From the NCBI GenBank assembly GCA_963969365.1, contig OZ017760.1:930001-994000 (forward strand): a stretch of DNA of 64,000 nt, written 5' to 3'. The notes under the pieces are model-generated. The model was not told the DNA's origin, searched no databases, and saw only the letters and a program-made list of their open reading frames with translations. Positions 1-11,931 of the stretch are shown in pieces. The DNA is from Asterochloris sp. CNOR1 (taxonomy: Eukaryota > Chlorophyta > Trebouxiophyceae > Trebouxiales > Trebouxiaceae). The position numbers and the translations under genes were made by a program. Each line of letters begins with the position of its first letter. Position 1 is the stretch's first letter.

Positions 1-640
1 CCTGCTTCACCTGCAGTGCAGAAAGGCAGTGCAGCTCAGCAACATCAGGCAGCCAGGAGCACAGGCTGCAGAAAAAGCTGGTTTGGAGACTCCTGCTTCA
101 CCTGCAGAACAGTCTGCACATGGCTTAAAGATGTCACTGCAGCATCTGGACTAGCCAACTTTCATATTATTCCCAAGCCAGCAGCGAGGTAGCAACTTGA
201 TGCTGCCAACCTGCCCGCAGATCGTGCAGCAAGCGCTCAATGAGCTGATGCAATGGAGCTGACGCGTAAGAGGCACCCCAGTGACAGCTTTAGCGCTGCC
301 ATTGCTGCTGAGCCAGTGGCACCCACAGCAGGACCAAAGCGCGTAAGCCATGGCAGTCGGCTTGCTGTGGGTGCACGCTGCATACATTGGCAGCATGTGC
401 AGGAAGCAGTCTAGACACTGGGTGATTGTCGTCATGCCTGAGCTAGTAGCACAACAGCAGGACCAAAGCCCTGAGTGCATGGCAGCCTGCTTGAAGGATA
501 TGTAAGCAAAGTAGAGACACAGCAGCACAGTCTCAATGCAATTACTTTCTCATCAGACCTCAGCAGCAACGCAGCAGGCCCAGATCCCTTCGTCCATAGC
601 TGTCTGCTTAGCTGCATGAGACTGCAGCCTTTATGAAGCC
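1..640. other. Left edge, no gene recognised
   Basis: I see no convincing exon here. The stretch begins with a 16-base direct repeat (1-16 and about 91-106, starting cctgcttcacctgc) and carries two diverged copies of a block of about 60 bases around 312-370 and 440-500, each containing 'agcaggaccaaagc'. Further exons of the hemerythrin gene on the minus strand would be expected in this direction, because its zinc-finger/RING half is missing, but none could be matched by eye. Confidence 0.4.
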
Positions 641-688
641 CATCTCCTAGATTGCATGCGACCCAATGTCATGCTTCTCTCTTCTTAC

Positions 689-2397
689 CTGTGCCAGCAA
701 CTCCTGCTGCTCCTCCTCAGGCACTTGAGGTTTGAGCCAGGCCAGCACAGCCTCCACTGTGGCCAGGGGGATGCAGCACAGGAACTGCGCGACCAGAGTT
801 GCCTGCAGGCGGGTCAGCAAGCCATCAGCAGGGCTCAACGCAGCGCAGTGAGGAGAAGTAGGCTCAGCCATTTCATGAATGCAGCAGAGACTCAGGGAGC
901 ACCCAAAAGCTTCTTAATGAGGCTGGTCAGGCAGGTAGCCCTCCACCAAGGCCAACTGTGCAGGGGCCGGGCCATCAGAGTGCCTCCCCCAGCGAGACAA
1001 CCAAGCACACAAGAATCACTCCGACCCACCTGCTCTGCGTGGGTAAAGTGCTGCAGCAGCAGGGGCAGCAGCTGCTCCTCCTCCTTGGCCAGATGCTTGT
1101 GCAGGGTGGTGTGAATTTCCTGGACCTGCATGCCAGGAGCTGGATCATCTGTCATATGCAGGGTGGTGAGAACTTCCTCATGCCACATATAAAATGGCGC
1201 TGCGCCTGGCTTGGGACCACGCCTTCAAAGCAGCCCCCTTTCAAAGCTTTTGATGCGGCTTGTGCTGGGACGTGAGCGGCTTCAAACGCCGTTGGCACTG
1301 CCCCTGGATGGTGCTGTGTGAAGATGCCTGCATTGGTTTCTGCTGTAGGGGCACCCTGCTGTTTCAGAGTGTGCGTCTACTCCCCAAAGCATGGCAGCAA
1401 TGAGCTCCTGTCCAATCAGCCCAAATGAGCGGCAGGCATGCTGGTCCATTCTGCTTTGTCCTGTCTGCCCAGGCAGGCACACACTGCAGACCAGAGCCTG
1501 CAGGGGCGCACCTCATTGCTTGCTTTGCTGAATATCGGCAATTCTGGTGAGGACAGACAACAGCTGCTGGCGCATGTGCCCGTCCATCTGCCCCAGGCAG
1601 GCGCACCTTGCAGACCAGCGCCCGCAGGGTGACCCCCCGCTGTTTGCCCTGCTGCACCAGAGCGTCCCCGATGAGGGCAGACAGCTGGTCAAACAGCCTC
1701 TCTTCATCCTCATGCTCTACTGTGTAGGCCAGCGTCACATTCTTGACCTTGACGTCCAAGGCTGGGTAGACTACCTGCAGAGGCGGTGACGTCACCGCTG
1801 AATGTTGAGTGCTGGGAGCGGCCCATGATCCACACTGTGCACGTAGTAACCTGCCACAAATGCATCTGCGTTTGCTTGGTGGTGCAGTAGATGAAGCACA
1901 GGAGTGACTCTTTGCCAAAGTCTGGCAAAACATGGTGAATGGCCTATTGTCCTACATGCATCAGCACCGGTTGGCATGAACGGAATGAACGCCGCGCTGA
2001 CATGCTGCCCCGCGGTGCAGAGAGAACACAAATGCTTGCTGTGGCCGGCACATCCAGGCTGTGCCATGCTAGCCAACGTTCTGTGTGCAGCATGCGCTCC
2101 TGGCAGGCGTGTGTTGGTGTCATGCTGCATGGGCAACAGGGGACAGATACTGCCAATGCCACACACCTCATCCTCTACACTGCTGTGGTACTTGTACACA
2201 CTCTCCAGGAAACGATATCGCTCCTTGAGGCCAACAAGCCTTCCCATGAGCTCATGCTCAGAGGTCGCTGGCTCCAGGGCCAGGACAATCTGGTTAAGAG
2301 CATTGAGCTCGCTGCGGATGCTGTTGTGCAGGTGTGAGTAGATGAAGTTGAGGGGTTGGTGCTCCGTTTGGGCATGATCTTGCACTACTGCACCCAT
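689..2397 (-). CDS. BRUTUS-like hemerythrin domain protein (partial, 4 exons)
   Basis: Four minus-strand exons join in phase 0: 2167-2397, 1607-1774, 1030-1125 and 689-802, each with GT donor and AG acceptor. The translation begins with a hemerythrin helix containing HLHNSIRSEL, then KYHSSVEDE joined to VVYPALD, VKNVTLAYTVEHEDEERLFD, then HLAKEEEQLLPLL and VAQFLCCIPL. This motif series, with iron-binding His and Glu in H..., HxxxE and HxxxEE contexts, is typical of plant BRUTUS-type E3 ubiquitin ligases, which sense iron or oxygen and mark regulators for degradation in nucleus or cytosol. Plant members have up to three hemerythrin domains plus CHY and RING zinc fingers; here only about one domain is visible and the gene probably continues off the left edge. 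The ATG at 2397 lies directly before the domain and could instead be internal. Family assignment is firm; completeness is not. Confidence 0.8.
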
Positions 2398-3760
2398 CCT
2401 AAGCTGCCAGAGGGATGCTGTCGTGAGGCACCACCCTTGTGCTAAGACGGAAAGGAGGCAGTGATTTCAGCACCATCTGTCCGCTCCCGGCCCAGATTTT
2501 AAAGACTGGATGGGTTTTTTCTTGAAGGTCGCAGAACAACAAGGCTTTTAGAAAGGTAAGGTTATCAGATGGCATCATGCAGAGATGCAGCACAACTTGC
2601 ACCATTCAATGGCAATAGTCTGCTCGATAACACAGTCAGGTTGCTATCTGTTCTGACCGCCGCCGCTGCTTACCATCTGCTGGTTGCTCATTCAGACTAA
2701 TGGATTGCTGTGCAAGCACTGCCTGCTCCAGCTCATGGTGCAAGCTAGGAGTTAGCTGGGGAGCCAGATCCAGAGCAGCTGAAGAGGTCTAGGGCTCAGC
2801 TGCCCATCGCTGTTGAGGACAGACCTGGACATCTCATTTGGAGGGGCACAGCTGAGGGTGCGGACAAGAGTTATTGTGCTCAACAATTGGGGCCTGGGCT
2901 GTAGGGCAGAAAGGCTGCGAGCCTCACATGTGTGGCCCCCTGGCTGGGCCATGTTGGCAGCCATTCCCTGCAACTGCACTGCTATGATTGGCAAATTCAA
3001 AGTGGCTGTCCTAAAAGCAGGAGCTGCCTGCCTTTGCTGGGAGCATGGGGCCTCATCTTGCACAACACACTTGTTGAGTACCTGCTCTGACAGCTTCCTT
3101 GAAGCCTACCGACTGCTTTTTGCTGGGGTCATGGGGCCACACCTTCCATAGTACACTGTGCAGCCCTCAGCATAGCACCAGTGCGCAGCGTGATGGCACT
3201 CAGATGTCGCTGTTCATAGAATCAGTCAACAGGCGGGTAGCAGGCTGTCTCAAGCACTATCCTGCCACAACCATGTAGCAGGATGGTGGTGAGCTGTGAT
3301 AGGCTCCATTGCCAGGTGCTGCCCTGCGCTTGTGTGACCACATGTTCCTTCATCAGACAGCCCGCCTCAAGCTATGCTGTGCTTGAGCCAGGTGCTGCTG
3401 CGGGGTTCTTCAAAGGCTGCAAGTCAGCAGCCACAGCTCAGGAGGCAGTGGACCCCTGTGTGCAGGTGCCCCTAGCCACTCAACTTAGACTGCACCCTGC
3501 CTCAAGCAGGCATCTCTGTGAGAGTGTGCAGGTGGCCCTGTCGATTACTCTGCTCCTTGTCTGCCCTTGCAGCCTGCCCTTGGGGTGGCAAGCAAAGCCA
3601 CAGCTCTTGCAGAGCACAGCAGAGTGACAATATAAGGAGCATCAGTCCAAAGTCAGCCACAGCGGTGGACCTCTTGCTTGCTGCCTCTTGCTGTACAAGT
3701 TGCCCATGTCCCTAGACTTGTACGTGTACTCACACCATCTCCTTCACAAAGATCATCAAG
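2398..3760. other. Intergenic or intronic, no gene recognised
   Basis: About 1.36 kb without a recognisable domain on either strand. The longest open stretch (minus, 2752-3063, about 103 residues) has a biased composition and no motif. It may hold the promoter and 5' untranslated part of the hemerythrin gene and the 3' end of the ankyrin gene. Confidence 0.35.
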
Positions 3761-3762
3761 GG

Positions 3763-4800
3763 CTACAGTTTCAAACATATGCATTCTGCACGGTGTCCTT
3801 CAATTCTGCTGGCAAAGCCTTTGATCTTGCTGAAGTCCTTTGAAAGTCTGCTCAAGCAACAGCAGCTCCAGGAAAATGCCAAGCTCATGATGTTCATCAC
3901 AACTTCATGGGGAGTCCTATCGGGCAGAGCTGCGCTGAGTGAGAGAACTGCATATGTCATCTTTGTTGCAGCAGCGCGAGCCTGAGCAAGGTAGCTGGTA
4001 CGCAGGGGTGCTTGCTGCTGCTGAAGGAACACAAGCACACTGGGGCAGACGCTGTACCCCTCAAATAGTATCTGTGTGTGTAGCCGAGACCACCAAGGGC
4101 ATGGAGGTGGCTGCTGACGAGCCCACTTCAACACTCCAAGGTGGCCATTGACAGCTGCGTTGGCATTTGTCCAGCAACCCCACGGGCAACCATGTTGGCG
4201 CAGCCACTTCAAGAAGTTGAGGTTCCCATGTTCAGCCGCTCACTGCACACTGTTGGGCCCCAGGCACAGCCATTCTGAAGGGCATACTGCAGCACTGCCA
4301 GGTGGCCCCCTTTGGCTGCAGCCATGCATTTCCATTGGTTCCATCCACAGCCGTTCTGGTGGGCAAACTGCAGCACTTCCAGGGGGCCTCCTCTGGCTGC
4401 AGCCACGCACGTGCTTGGGCCCCAGGCACAGCCCTGGTGCCGCGCCCATCTCAGTACCGCCAGATGTCCATTGCCTGCGGCAGCTTCACAGGGTGTCCTC
4501 GCCCCAGGGATAGCCCTGCCCCCATGCCCACTGGAGCACATCCAAGTGGCCTCCTGCTGCTGCCTCTCTGCATGTCCGCCAGCTCTGAGCAATGTCCTGC
4601 TGGTGCAACCACTGCAGCACTTGCAGGTGGCCTCCTCTGGCGGCTTCGTTGCTGATCTGATCAAGCAGCATGGTTTTATAGATTGACTCAACAAGTTGGT
4701 CTGCTCTTGACTGCAGGAACTGCAGATCCCCAGCTTTGGCAGCTGCTATGCACCTGCAAGAGCACTCCTGATGTACATTAGGGTGCCTTGCTTGAGCCAA
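3763..4800 (-). pseudogene. Ankyrin-repeat protein, broken by two frameshifts
   Basis: Read leftwards from 4800, the minus strand encodes a run of ankyrin-type repeats of the 'AAAxGGHLxVLQWAxxxGCxWG' class (for example GGHLQVLQWLHQQD, GGHLDVLQWAWGQG, NGHLAVLRWARHQGCAWG, GGHLAVLQYALQNGCAWG, NGHLGVLKWARQQ). The repeat register runs through three different reading frames: a change is needed near 4495 after GYPWG and another near 4245 after GCAWGP. No introns of plausible size fit these breaks, so the gene is either decayed or carries sequence errors. The final frame ends at 3763 and includes TPHEVVMNIMSLAF, faintly like an F-box but in an unusual C-terminal place. Such repeats mediate protein contacts and are abundant in algae, oomycetes and giant viruses. 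Confidence 0.65.
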
Positions 4801-5469
4801 TATGTGACGAGGCTACACATGCAGCTGCGCACCCAGCACTCACATCTTTGAATTGTTTGAAGCCATCCTGTGATCCCTGGGCCAGCAACAAGGTACAACA
4901 GATGTAAGCCATTTTTTTCATGAAAACGCTCGGGAAGATAGGTCGACGGCGAGGTTCTCCTCCGGAGAGTCTGCCTGGCACCCTAGAACAGGTGATGGAA
5001 GACCTGCTGTGCTGCTGTGGGCTTGAAGCTTGACTTGATGCTGTCCTCCGTAAGTAATTGTCAGAAACTGGAACTGACAAAGGGACCAGCACACCTGCAA
5101 TCAGCCCTGTGGTGGATTTCGAGACTCCAATGCTGTAGCACAATGTGCTCTAAAGATTTCACCATGCCCTCCACTCAAGAAGCAATGGCTCTACAGGCAC
5201 TCCCGGCCTGCGCCACTTGTTCATTGTGAGGCTACAGAAATTACACAGGCAGCATGGCATGAGACACTCACGTGCAGTCACCACATCCTTCTGCTCTGGG
5301 CCAAATGCCTCCACCGGATGTCCGTTGCCCACACTGCAATGCAAGGAAGCCTGTGCTTGAATGAGGGGCTGCTCTGCGCGCTAACAGGCAACAGCTTAAA
5401 GTAGCACACTGCTTACCTGATGCCGGCCTGTAGGCCAACAGGTTGGCTTTCACCATGGCTTGCACAGCT

Positions 5470-6440
5470 TCTAGCCGCCTGGTTTCAGTTTCGAATAGGC
5501 ATTCCGAGCAATGACTGCTGCGTGATCAGCCTCTAAATTGAGCTGTAAGATGGTGCAATACTGCTTTTCGCTCCATGGGAGGCCTTCGTCGAGGCCAGAC
5601 TCCACCTTGTTCAAGGGTATGCGCCAAATCTCCTTCAATGCTGCAGCATGGCAAGGCGTGCTCACAAGGCATGCACATGACAATTTGGCTCGATACATCT
5701 CTTAGCAGACAAAGTCCACCTTGTGTCCAGTCCTTGAGGTCTGTGGAGTGCCCTGAGGCCCTTCGCAGACTGCCTGCATTGCCTCCACACACCTACACAT
5801 GACCAAACAGTAAGGAAGCACGCGGCAGCCGTCTATCCATCCCTCCATTGCATCTGAATAAACAGGCGACAGAGCAGGGAATGACTGTCTGATACATGCA
5901 TGGATACACCTCCCAAAGATCTCAGCCCACTCAGCGTCTGTGACGCTGGCCCCCAAGGTATGCTCAAGATAAAGGCGTGCCTCTGGCTCCGGAAAATCCC
6001 CAACAACCTGGGTCTCAAAGAATGGATCGTCCAGCTCTGCAATGGCACCTAGGACATGAGCATGCGCAACAATGTGGGCGTCAGCGACGTACGCAAAGAT
6101 ACTCACTCCAAGTCAGCCAGGAGATGAAGCTGTACTCTGCAGTGGCAAGAATGACATGAGCCCAATGGGTCTGCTTGCTTACCTGCAAAGCAGCAGAGCA
6201 CTTCAGGCACTCACTAACAGAAACACATGAAGCACAACAATACAGAGGCAATCGCACAACAACACAGAGGCAATGTCACCTTCACAAGGAAGCAGAGCAG
6301 GGCATCCAGGTCCTCCGCCATAGCTGCACCGCCTTTATACCACCTCATGAGGACATTAGCCTCATCGATGCAGATGACGGGCAGGGGGCTGGTATTCAAT
6401 ATCTGCGTGCTTTTGAGTTTGAGCAGGCTGACCAACTCTT
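5470..6440 (-). CDS. P-loop ATPase, ATPase_2/STAND-like (partial exons)
   Basis: Several minus-strand exons together resemble the ATPase_2 (archaeal-ATPase) class. In order: a Walker B strand PVICIDEANVL (exon about 6300-6440); a sensor-like strand HVILATAEYSFISWL (about 6105-6150); VVGDFPEPEARLYLEHTLG (about 5900-6030); VCGGNAGSLRRASG (about 5725-5795); and a last helical exon containing EIWRIPLNKVESG (5471-5640). The Walker A loop was not found, so the 5' part is missing or in an exon I could not see; further short exons may lie at 5270-5465. The domain order is what supports the call; the cellular role is unknown. It could also be the remains of a gene related to the NTPase immediately upstream. 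Confidence 0.45.
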
Positions 6441-6627
6441 AAGACACTAGCTTGGCTGTGAGTGAATTGTCTTTCTGTCCCGTGGTCTGGGGACTCTGCG
6501 GGCTGCCGTGCACGGCACATGCATGTGCAGCTTTGTCTCCGCATGTGCATTGTGCAGCTGTGTCTCCACCTGGACTGCGCAGCCAGCAGGTTGCCCTATG
6601 CTGCCTGTGCAGGCTGCGGTTGTGCCT

Positions 6628-6999
6628 TCAGCTGGGGCAAGTATCAACTCCCCAACTCTTAGGCATAAATCTGGCTGCAAATGAAATGCCTCTCTGTCCC
6701 ATGGTCCGGGCAATCTGCAAATGGCCTTGTGCAGGCTGCAGGAGCCTGTTCAGCTCAGCCATCCTGGCCAGGGCGGCTTGTATCTCACCTTGTGCAGCCT
6801 GCAGCTTCCCTCCTCGATCCTGGCGTGGGCAGTAGCTTGCTCTGCTCAGCTCGTCAGCCTGCAGCTGCTTATTCAGGTTGACCACCATGGCGCAGCCAGA
6901 AACCTCTGCCTGTGATGATGGTGCTGGCAGGCCCAGGCAACTTTTGACTAGAACCTTTGATGGATAGATATCTATCCTCAAGCTCAAGGTGTCGGACAC
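6628..6999 (-). CDS. Coiled-coil exon of unknown gene
   Basis: An open stretch of 123 codons with a helical, Gln/Ala/Leu-rich middle part (LQAAQGEIQAALARMAELN) that looks like a coiled coil. It lies just upstream of the ATPase exons at 5.5-6.4 kb on the same strand and could be their N-terminal region. No family is recognised, and the ends are uncertain because splice sites were not resolved. Confidence 0.25.
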   Translation of the reverse strand: MSDTLSLRIDIYPSKVLVKSCLGLPAPSSQAEVSGCAMVVNLNKQLQADELSRASYCPRQDRGGKLQAAQGEIQAALARMAELNRLLQPAQGHLQIARTMGQRGISFAARFMPKSWGVDTCPS

Positions 7000-7355
7000 A
7001 ATGTGTGTGTCATGCTGTCTACCTCAGCAACTTGCATGTGACAACCGCAGGCAACCATACAGACTCATAGCACAGCTTGCTCCAGAGTGTGGCTTGGCGT
7101 TTGTACTTGGCACCCACTTCAAGGCACCCACTTGCCACACCAAATTCCGCATCTGTCTCAGTGCACAAAAAAGCTTGCACCTTATAAGGCTAGTTAGCTC
7201 TTTGCCCCAGGCCAGCTCAGCCAGTTGGACTTTGCACTGATCCTTGGAAATTAGGGCTCCTTGATCGCCAGACACATCTGAATGACTGGAAAGGCTAGCA
7301 TCCTGCCCATGTGATGATTGCCATGCAGTGATGGACTGAGCACATGCTGCTTCAG

Positions 7356-10290
7356 TTAGACTTTGACATAGGCTTCAGCAGTTGCAACATCTTCATGAGT
7401 TCTGCCACTGGACTGTGGGATTCTGTTTTTTTTTGCAGACTTGTCGCAGACTTGTTCCAAGCTCTGGTAAATGTCTGCGGTGAGCCAATGCTTCAGCTGC
7501 GCTTCACCAGTGATGAAGACGCTCATGTACTTAGGGATGGGCTGCTTTGACGGCTTAGCACCAGGGGGTATGGGGCTGTTGGCAGCAGCCCATTCCCGCA
7601 CCCTCCCAGACTTGTGACCATGTGTGAACACAATGACAATCACAACAGAGAAACTGCAGCAGTTGTGGACAGCTGAGTTGGTGCCTCATGCTACAGAAGC
7701 ATGGATGTCAGCATATCAGCCAGAACATACCTCATGTGCTTCTGTTCCATGCCTTCCATGCCTGCTTTCAGCTGCACAGCACATCTGATGTCCTTTGCAA
7801 TGTCCTCCTCTGTGAGCAGGCTGGAGGCTCTCGACTTGCCACTGTGGTAGACAAGTACATTGCGTGAGGTGTTCTGGTGCCTGTCATCATAGGTGTACAA
7901 AAAGCTGTCGGGGCCTGCACTGCTAGGTGCCGGAAGGGCAAGACTGAATGCGTCTGGCAACCTGCATGGTACAGCATGAATCTTTCCATTAAGACAGTTG
8001 AGCCAACCTGCAAACTGCTCTTATCTAGCCAGTGCTCACTTTCCGGCTCGAAGGAGCCAGGCGTCAGTGATGTTGAGGCATAACGCCCAGGGCTTGTTCT
8101 GCAGGAGCTTAAAGTGCTAGTCGTAGTCGTCATCGCTCATGAGTGCCACCTCCTTGCTCTTGACATTGAAAGCTGGCACACGCTTGACAGCATCTGCCGC
8201 CGGCATGAATGGGATGTCACCAGTTTTCTTGGGCAGGTTGACCGGCAGCAGATCCTGCAGCATGGTACGCCAGATTGAGAGCACCAAGGGCTGCCACTGC
8301 AACACGCCTGACCACCCCAACTCACCCTGAGCGATGGCATTTTGGCCTCTCGAAAGCAGTTGGCCAGCTTGGCAAGATGGACATCCTTAAAGAGCCACTC
8401 CATCACAGGCCAAGGTGACCTGTTATAATCTGGTTGCTGCAGCACCTGCTGCAGCTGATTGGCAACCACCGGCAACAGATCATGTGCCACTGGCTGACTG
8501 CAGTTTGCCAGCAGAGCTGCAGGGAGGAGGACATACAGGTTGCCCTGAGCATCCTCTGCACAGCCAATTTTATCAGACACCTACAAAAGACTGGGTGGTC
8601 GCTCTGCAAAGACACTGACCTTCCCATTGCATAGTGCTGGTGCTGAGTTGGAGCCTCAGCGTGGACCCCATATCACCTGCGGCCACAGCCGCTGGCAGTG
8701 GCCTCTCTAAGAGTGCATGCATCATCTGTGTGGCATGCTCGACATCATCTGGCCTCCATTTCAGCCTTGCTGCGGGATCTGCCACGATGTAGGCAGCCAG
8801 CAAGCCCTTGTAGTCTGTAAGCTCAGCAATCTGAGCTGCGTCTGTACTGTTGTTAGCCAAGGCACGTGCCTGAACCCGGTCCAATGCCTCCTTGGCAGAT
8901 GGGCTAATGCGACGCTGCAAGGCCCCTGCATAATCATTCCAGCTGCACCTAAGACACCTTTGAGCAGGAATTTCAGCTGCGCCTCAGAAAGCTTTCAAAT
9001 GCAGCTTCAGCTGCACCTGAGCCAGCTTTCAATACAACAAACAGCCAGCTTGACAGGTAGAAGGCAAAGACCTACCACATTTCGGAGAGATCTTGATATG
9101 TGTCAGCGCCTGGAAGGTATCCTCCTACATGGTCTGCCTGTTCAGGTCAGCATGCACCGCACCCTGCAGATCAGCAGCTCTGTGACATGTCTGCCAGAGC
9201 ACTTTGCTGTTGCTGGGTGGCATGCACCCACCTGAAGTGCCTTCAGTATAAACAAAGGAAGGCCTCCAGACAGACGCTGAATGGCAGAGCAGAATTCCTG
9301 AAATTGCTGGCCGTCTGTGAGACACAGCCGCGACATCACGATTTCTGAGGATTCTACCAGCAGTGTGTTCTTGATGACATCACCAATGGGTGCTGCAGTC
9401 AGGCTGGGCAGCACAGCCACCTGCATGCATATAGTTTACCTAGGCTGGTACGCCACACACATCTGCTTCAGGGGTTGCCAACAACTGATGGAAGGAAGAG
9501 GCTCACATGGCTTTTCGTGGGTGAAGGGCTGTCATCGAGCATCTGCTTGCCAATGAGAGCTAAGCTGAGACTGCGCCCACAGGCATATACATATACATGC
9601 GGCACATCCCTGATGAGCGGTGTGAGGCAGTTCCACAGCTTGTAAATCACGCGCAATGCCTGAAGCTTGGAGTTCGGGTTCCTCTCCCTTTCCTCCTTAG
9701 ACAGCCAGTGCAGCAGATTCCCCTCCAAGGTCTGCAAGGCAACAGCATCCATGCCGCCGTGCTGTTCTACAGAAGCTTGAAGACCTCTGTGCGCACCTGG
9801 TACTCGTCACAAAGAATCAGTGCTGGGCAGCCCATGTACTGTGTGGTGAGCTGTTTCATCACGTTCTCTGCAGAGCCTGGATGAGTCAGGGGCCTGCCAT
9901 AGTCTTCAGCAGCCTGTCTCATGTATTGGTTGAATGCTTCAGCAAGGCTTAGGGATCCGACTTCCAACTTTAGCATGCTAAGCTGCAGAGCAGTGAGACG
10001 GGGTTATTGAGCACGGCCAGCAAGCCTTAAGATGCAATGCACAACACCAGCTCCACCTTGAGATGCAATGCACAACACCAGCTTCACCTTGACGAGCCTT
10101 GAACATAAGATTGAAAACAGGCTGCACAGACTTGCGCTGTTGCTGACAGAGTCCACAAAGCTGTCAATCATGTGCTTTGGCGGGTCTGTAAGGATGTCTG
10201 CCAGTCTTGTCTTGCCCATGCTGCAGGCAGTGAGTGTCTTGGGTGAGTATGCACATGCCAGCAGGACTAACCAGAGCATTGCTCACCCAG
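7356..10290 (-). CDS. Multi-exon NTPase, possibly Crinkler/RHS-like
   Basis: A series of minus-strand exons. From 5' to 3': a possible Walker A remnant MGKTRLADIL (about 10200); PALILCDEYQV, a Walker B-like strand (about 9800); VYVYACGRSLSLALIGKQ (about 9570); an exon of about 175 bases starting VAVLPSL and holding LSGGLPLFILKAL (9243-9420); DYKGLLAAYIVADPAARLKW (about 8780); NLYVLLPAALLAN (about 8500); then DSFLYTYDDRHQ (about 7890) and the last exon with MSVFITGEAQLKHWL, ending at 7356. The layout of an NTPase followed by a compact alpha/beta C-terminal region is reminiscent of the Crinkler/RHS-like effectors found in oomycetes and algae, where the C-terminal part can be a nuclease. I see no clear nuclease catalytic residues, so the family call is an inference. 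Exon borders were not all resolved. Confidence 0.4.
10018..10090 (+). repeat. Tandem repeat, about 32-base unit, two copies
   Basis: Two adjacent near-identical units, each containing 'gatgcaatgcacaacacc' followed by agct/cacctt. It lies in what appears to be intronic sequence of the NTPase gene. Confidence 0.7.
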
Positions 10291-10735
10291 ACTCGTGACA
10301 GCATGCGTTCAAGCAGCCCCTGCGGTTGCCTGCTAGCCAGCTCTCATGCCACTGTCTCGGAAATGCTTGAACCACCGCGTCTTGGTGTACAACATGCAGA
10401 TCGCCACCCACACAGGGCGGCTCGTCCTGATTGTCAGGCAGAGCTGCCTGCTGCCATGCCGCAGGGAGCTGTTCCAGCCGCTCCTGCAACATCAAGGCAC
10501 TCCCGCCTTGGTCACAAGACTGCAAGCCATCTTAGCCAGGCATCTGCAACGCAGCAGCAAGCTCCAGGTGCACCACAGAGCCCAAAGTGGTCTTGCACAG
10601 GCCTGTCCCAGCACAGCCTATCCCAGCACACGAGTTTGCTTCTGCCATTCACTGACTCTCAGTCTTCACTGCGGGGCGTACTTCAACCTGTGCTGCTCAT
10701 GCACAGGTGACCGCTTATAAGTGCAGTCCCCTGTG

Positions 10736-11280
10736 AATGTTTCCAGAGGCTGTGCGCTGCCCTGCAGCGCGGCAATGTGCCCATTGTTGTTGGCGGGACA
10801 GGCCTCCACCTCTGCTGGTTTGTGCATGGACGGCCATCCACGCCCCGCTCAGACAAAGCTAAGGCGGCTGCAGCCCAGGCAGTGCTTGACCAGGTGGGTG
10901 CGCACCACTCAGCTGCTCAAGCAAACTCCATGTCCCGCTCGGAGGCTGTCATAGCCGCAGCATCTAGGTTCATAAAGTGGCTTAGTGTCATGCGTGACCG
11001 AGACTTGTAATACCGCAGTCAGATGGGGAGCATGGCGCGGCAGAGAGGCAGCATTGCAGAGGCAGCTCAGTACATGAGAGAAATGGTGATTTCCTGGATT
11101 TGCACACTACTCTTTGCCCTCTGCAGACATGGCGCGACAAAGCGACGGCGCTGCAGAGGCAGCTAACCCCAGAAGAAACATGGGCGGCCGCGGTGGATTG
11201 CATAGAGGCGGCTGGTGACCTCAGAAGCAGCTGCCAGGGTCAGGGAGGAGTCCAACAACTACCACAGGTGTGCAGGGAAA
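10736..11280 (+). pseudogene. tRNA dimethylallyltransferase (IPT/MiaA) remnant
   Basis: An exon ending at 10893 encodes GNVPIVVGGTGLHLCWFVHG, the diagnostic central motif of plant and bacterial tRNA isopentenyltransferases, which prenylate A37 of certain tRNAs. It splices in phase 0 to an exon starting at 11127 with LTPEETWAAAVDCIEAAGD, matching the next conserved segment. Shortly after, the homologous segment ending ESNNYHR is in another frame, so one base has been lost or gained near 11215. The N-terminal P-loop and the C-terminal zinc-finger part were not found within 10.2-11.9 kb. This looks like a surviving middle piece of a once complete gene, although a badly resolved intact gene cannot be excluded. 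Confidence 0.6.
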
Positions 11281-11931
11281 GTCGCAGCGTGTTGCAGCTT
11301 GGCAGTGGAAGGTGGCTCAGAGGGTTTCAGGGTTTAGACACTGCCTGGAGCTGCACCCAGTAACGACTGCATCCCCTGAGCGTAGAAAGTGTCACATGAC
11401 ACCTTGCCTATTTGAAGGCTCCACGACTGCTGCCTGCACGCAAGTGTGCTCTCTTGTGTGACAGGCTTGCAATCCCAGTGCAGGCTGCGCAAGGTTTGCA
11501 GCAAGCTGTCCAAGCGTGCTGCCCTAGCCTGCTTGACTTGACTTGAGATGTGTGTTCGACGCTCTTGCAAGCCTAAACAACCTTCTGGGCTAAGCACCCT
11601 GCCAGTGGGTTTTGTTGCTATTTGACAGTTGGCAACCAAAATCCACTCATGCCGGGGGAGACCTCACCTAGCCCCTGCCTGCAAATTGGAAACTCTGCAT
11701 TCCTGCAGTCTCCTGGATGCCTGCGTCCGCAGAGCATGTCGACTGACCGGACGCAGGCACAGCCGTGACTGACTGGTGCCCAATTGCTGTGCACTCATGC
11801 TGGATATTGCTGGATACTATGTAGACACTTACTTGCCCAGACCTATACTAAGCTATGTGACGCCCCGCAACGAGCTCAGGACTGTGCCTACGAAAAGCCT
11901 TTCAATCTCAGCTATAGGAAAGCAGGCTAGG

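Noticed and set aside
656-1114. 152-codon plus-strand open frame at the left end
   Set aside because: Antisense to the well-supported hemerythrin exons; its Leu/Arg/Ser-rich composition is a shadow of those.
1474-1640. Extra exon of the hemerythrin gene between 1125 and 1607
   Set aside because: The stretch contains an internal near-duplicate (ggcaggcgcacc / caggcacacac... blocks) and the frame with MRQQLLSVLTRIADIQQSK ends in a stop before any donor; exons 2 and 3 already join in phase.
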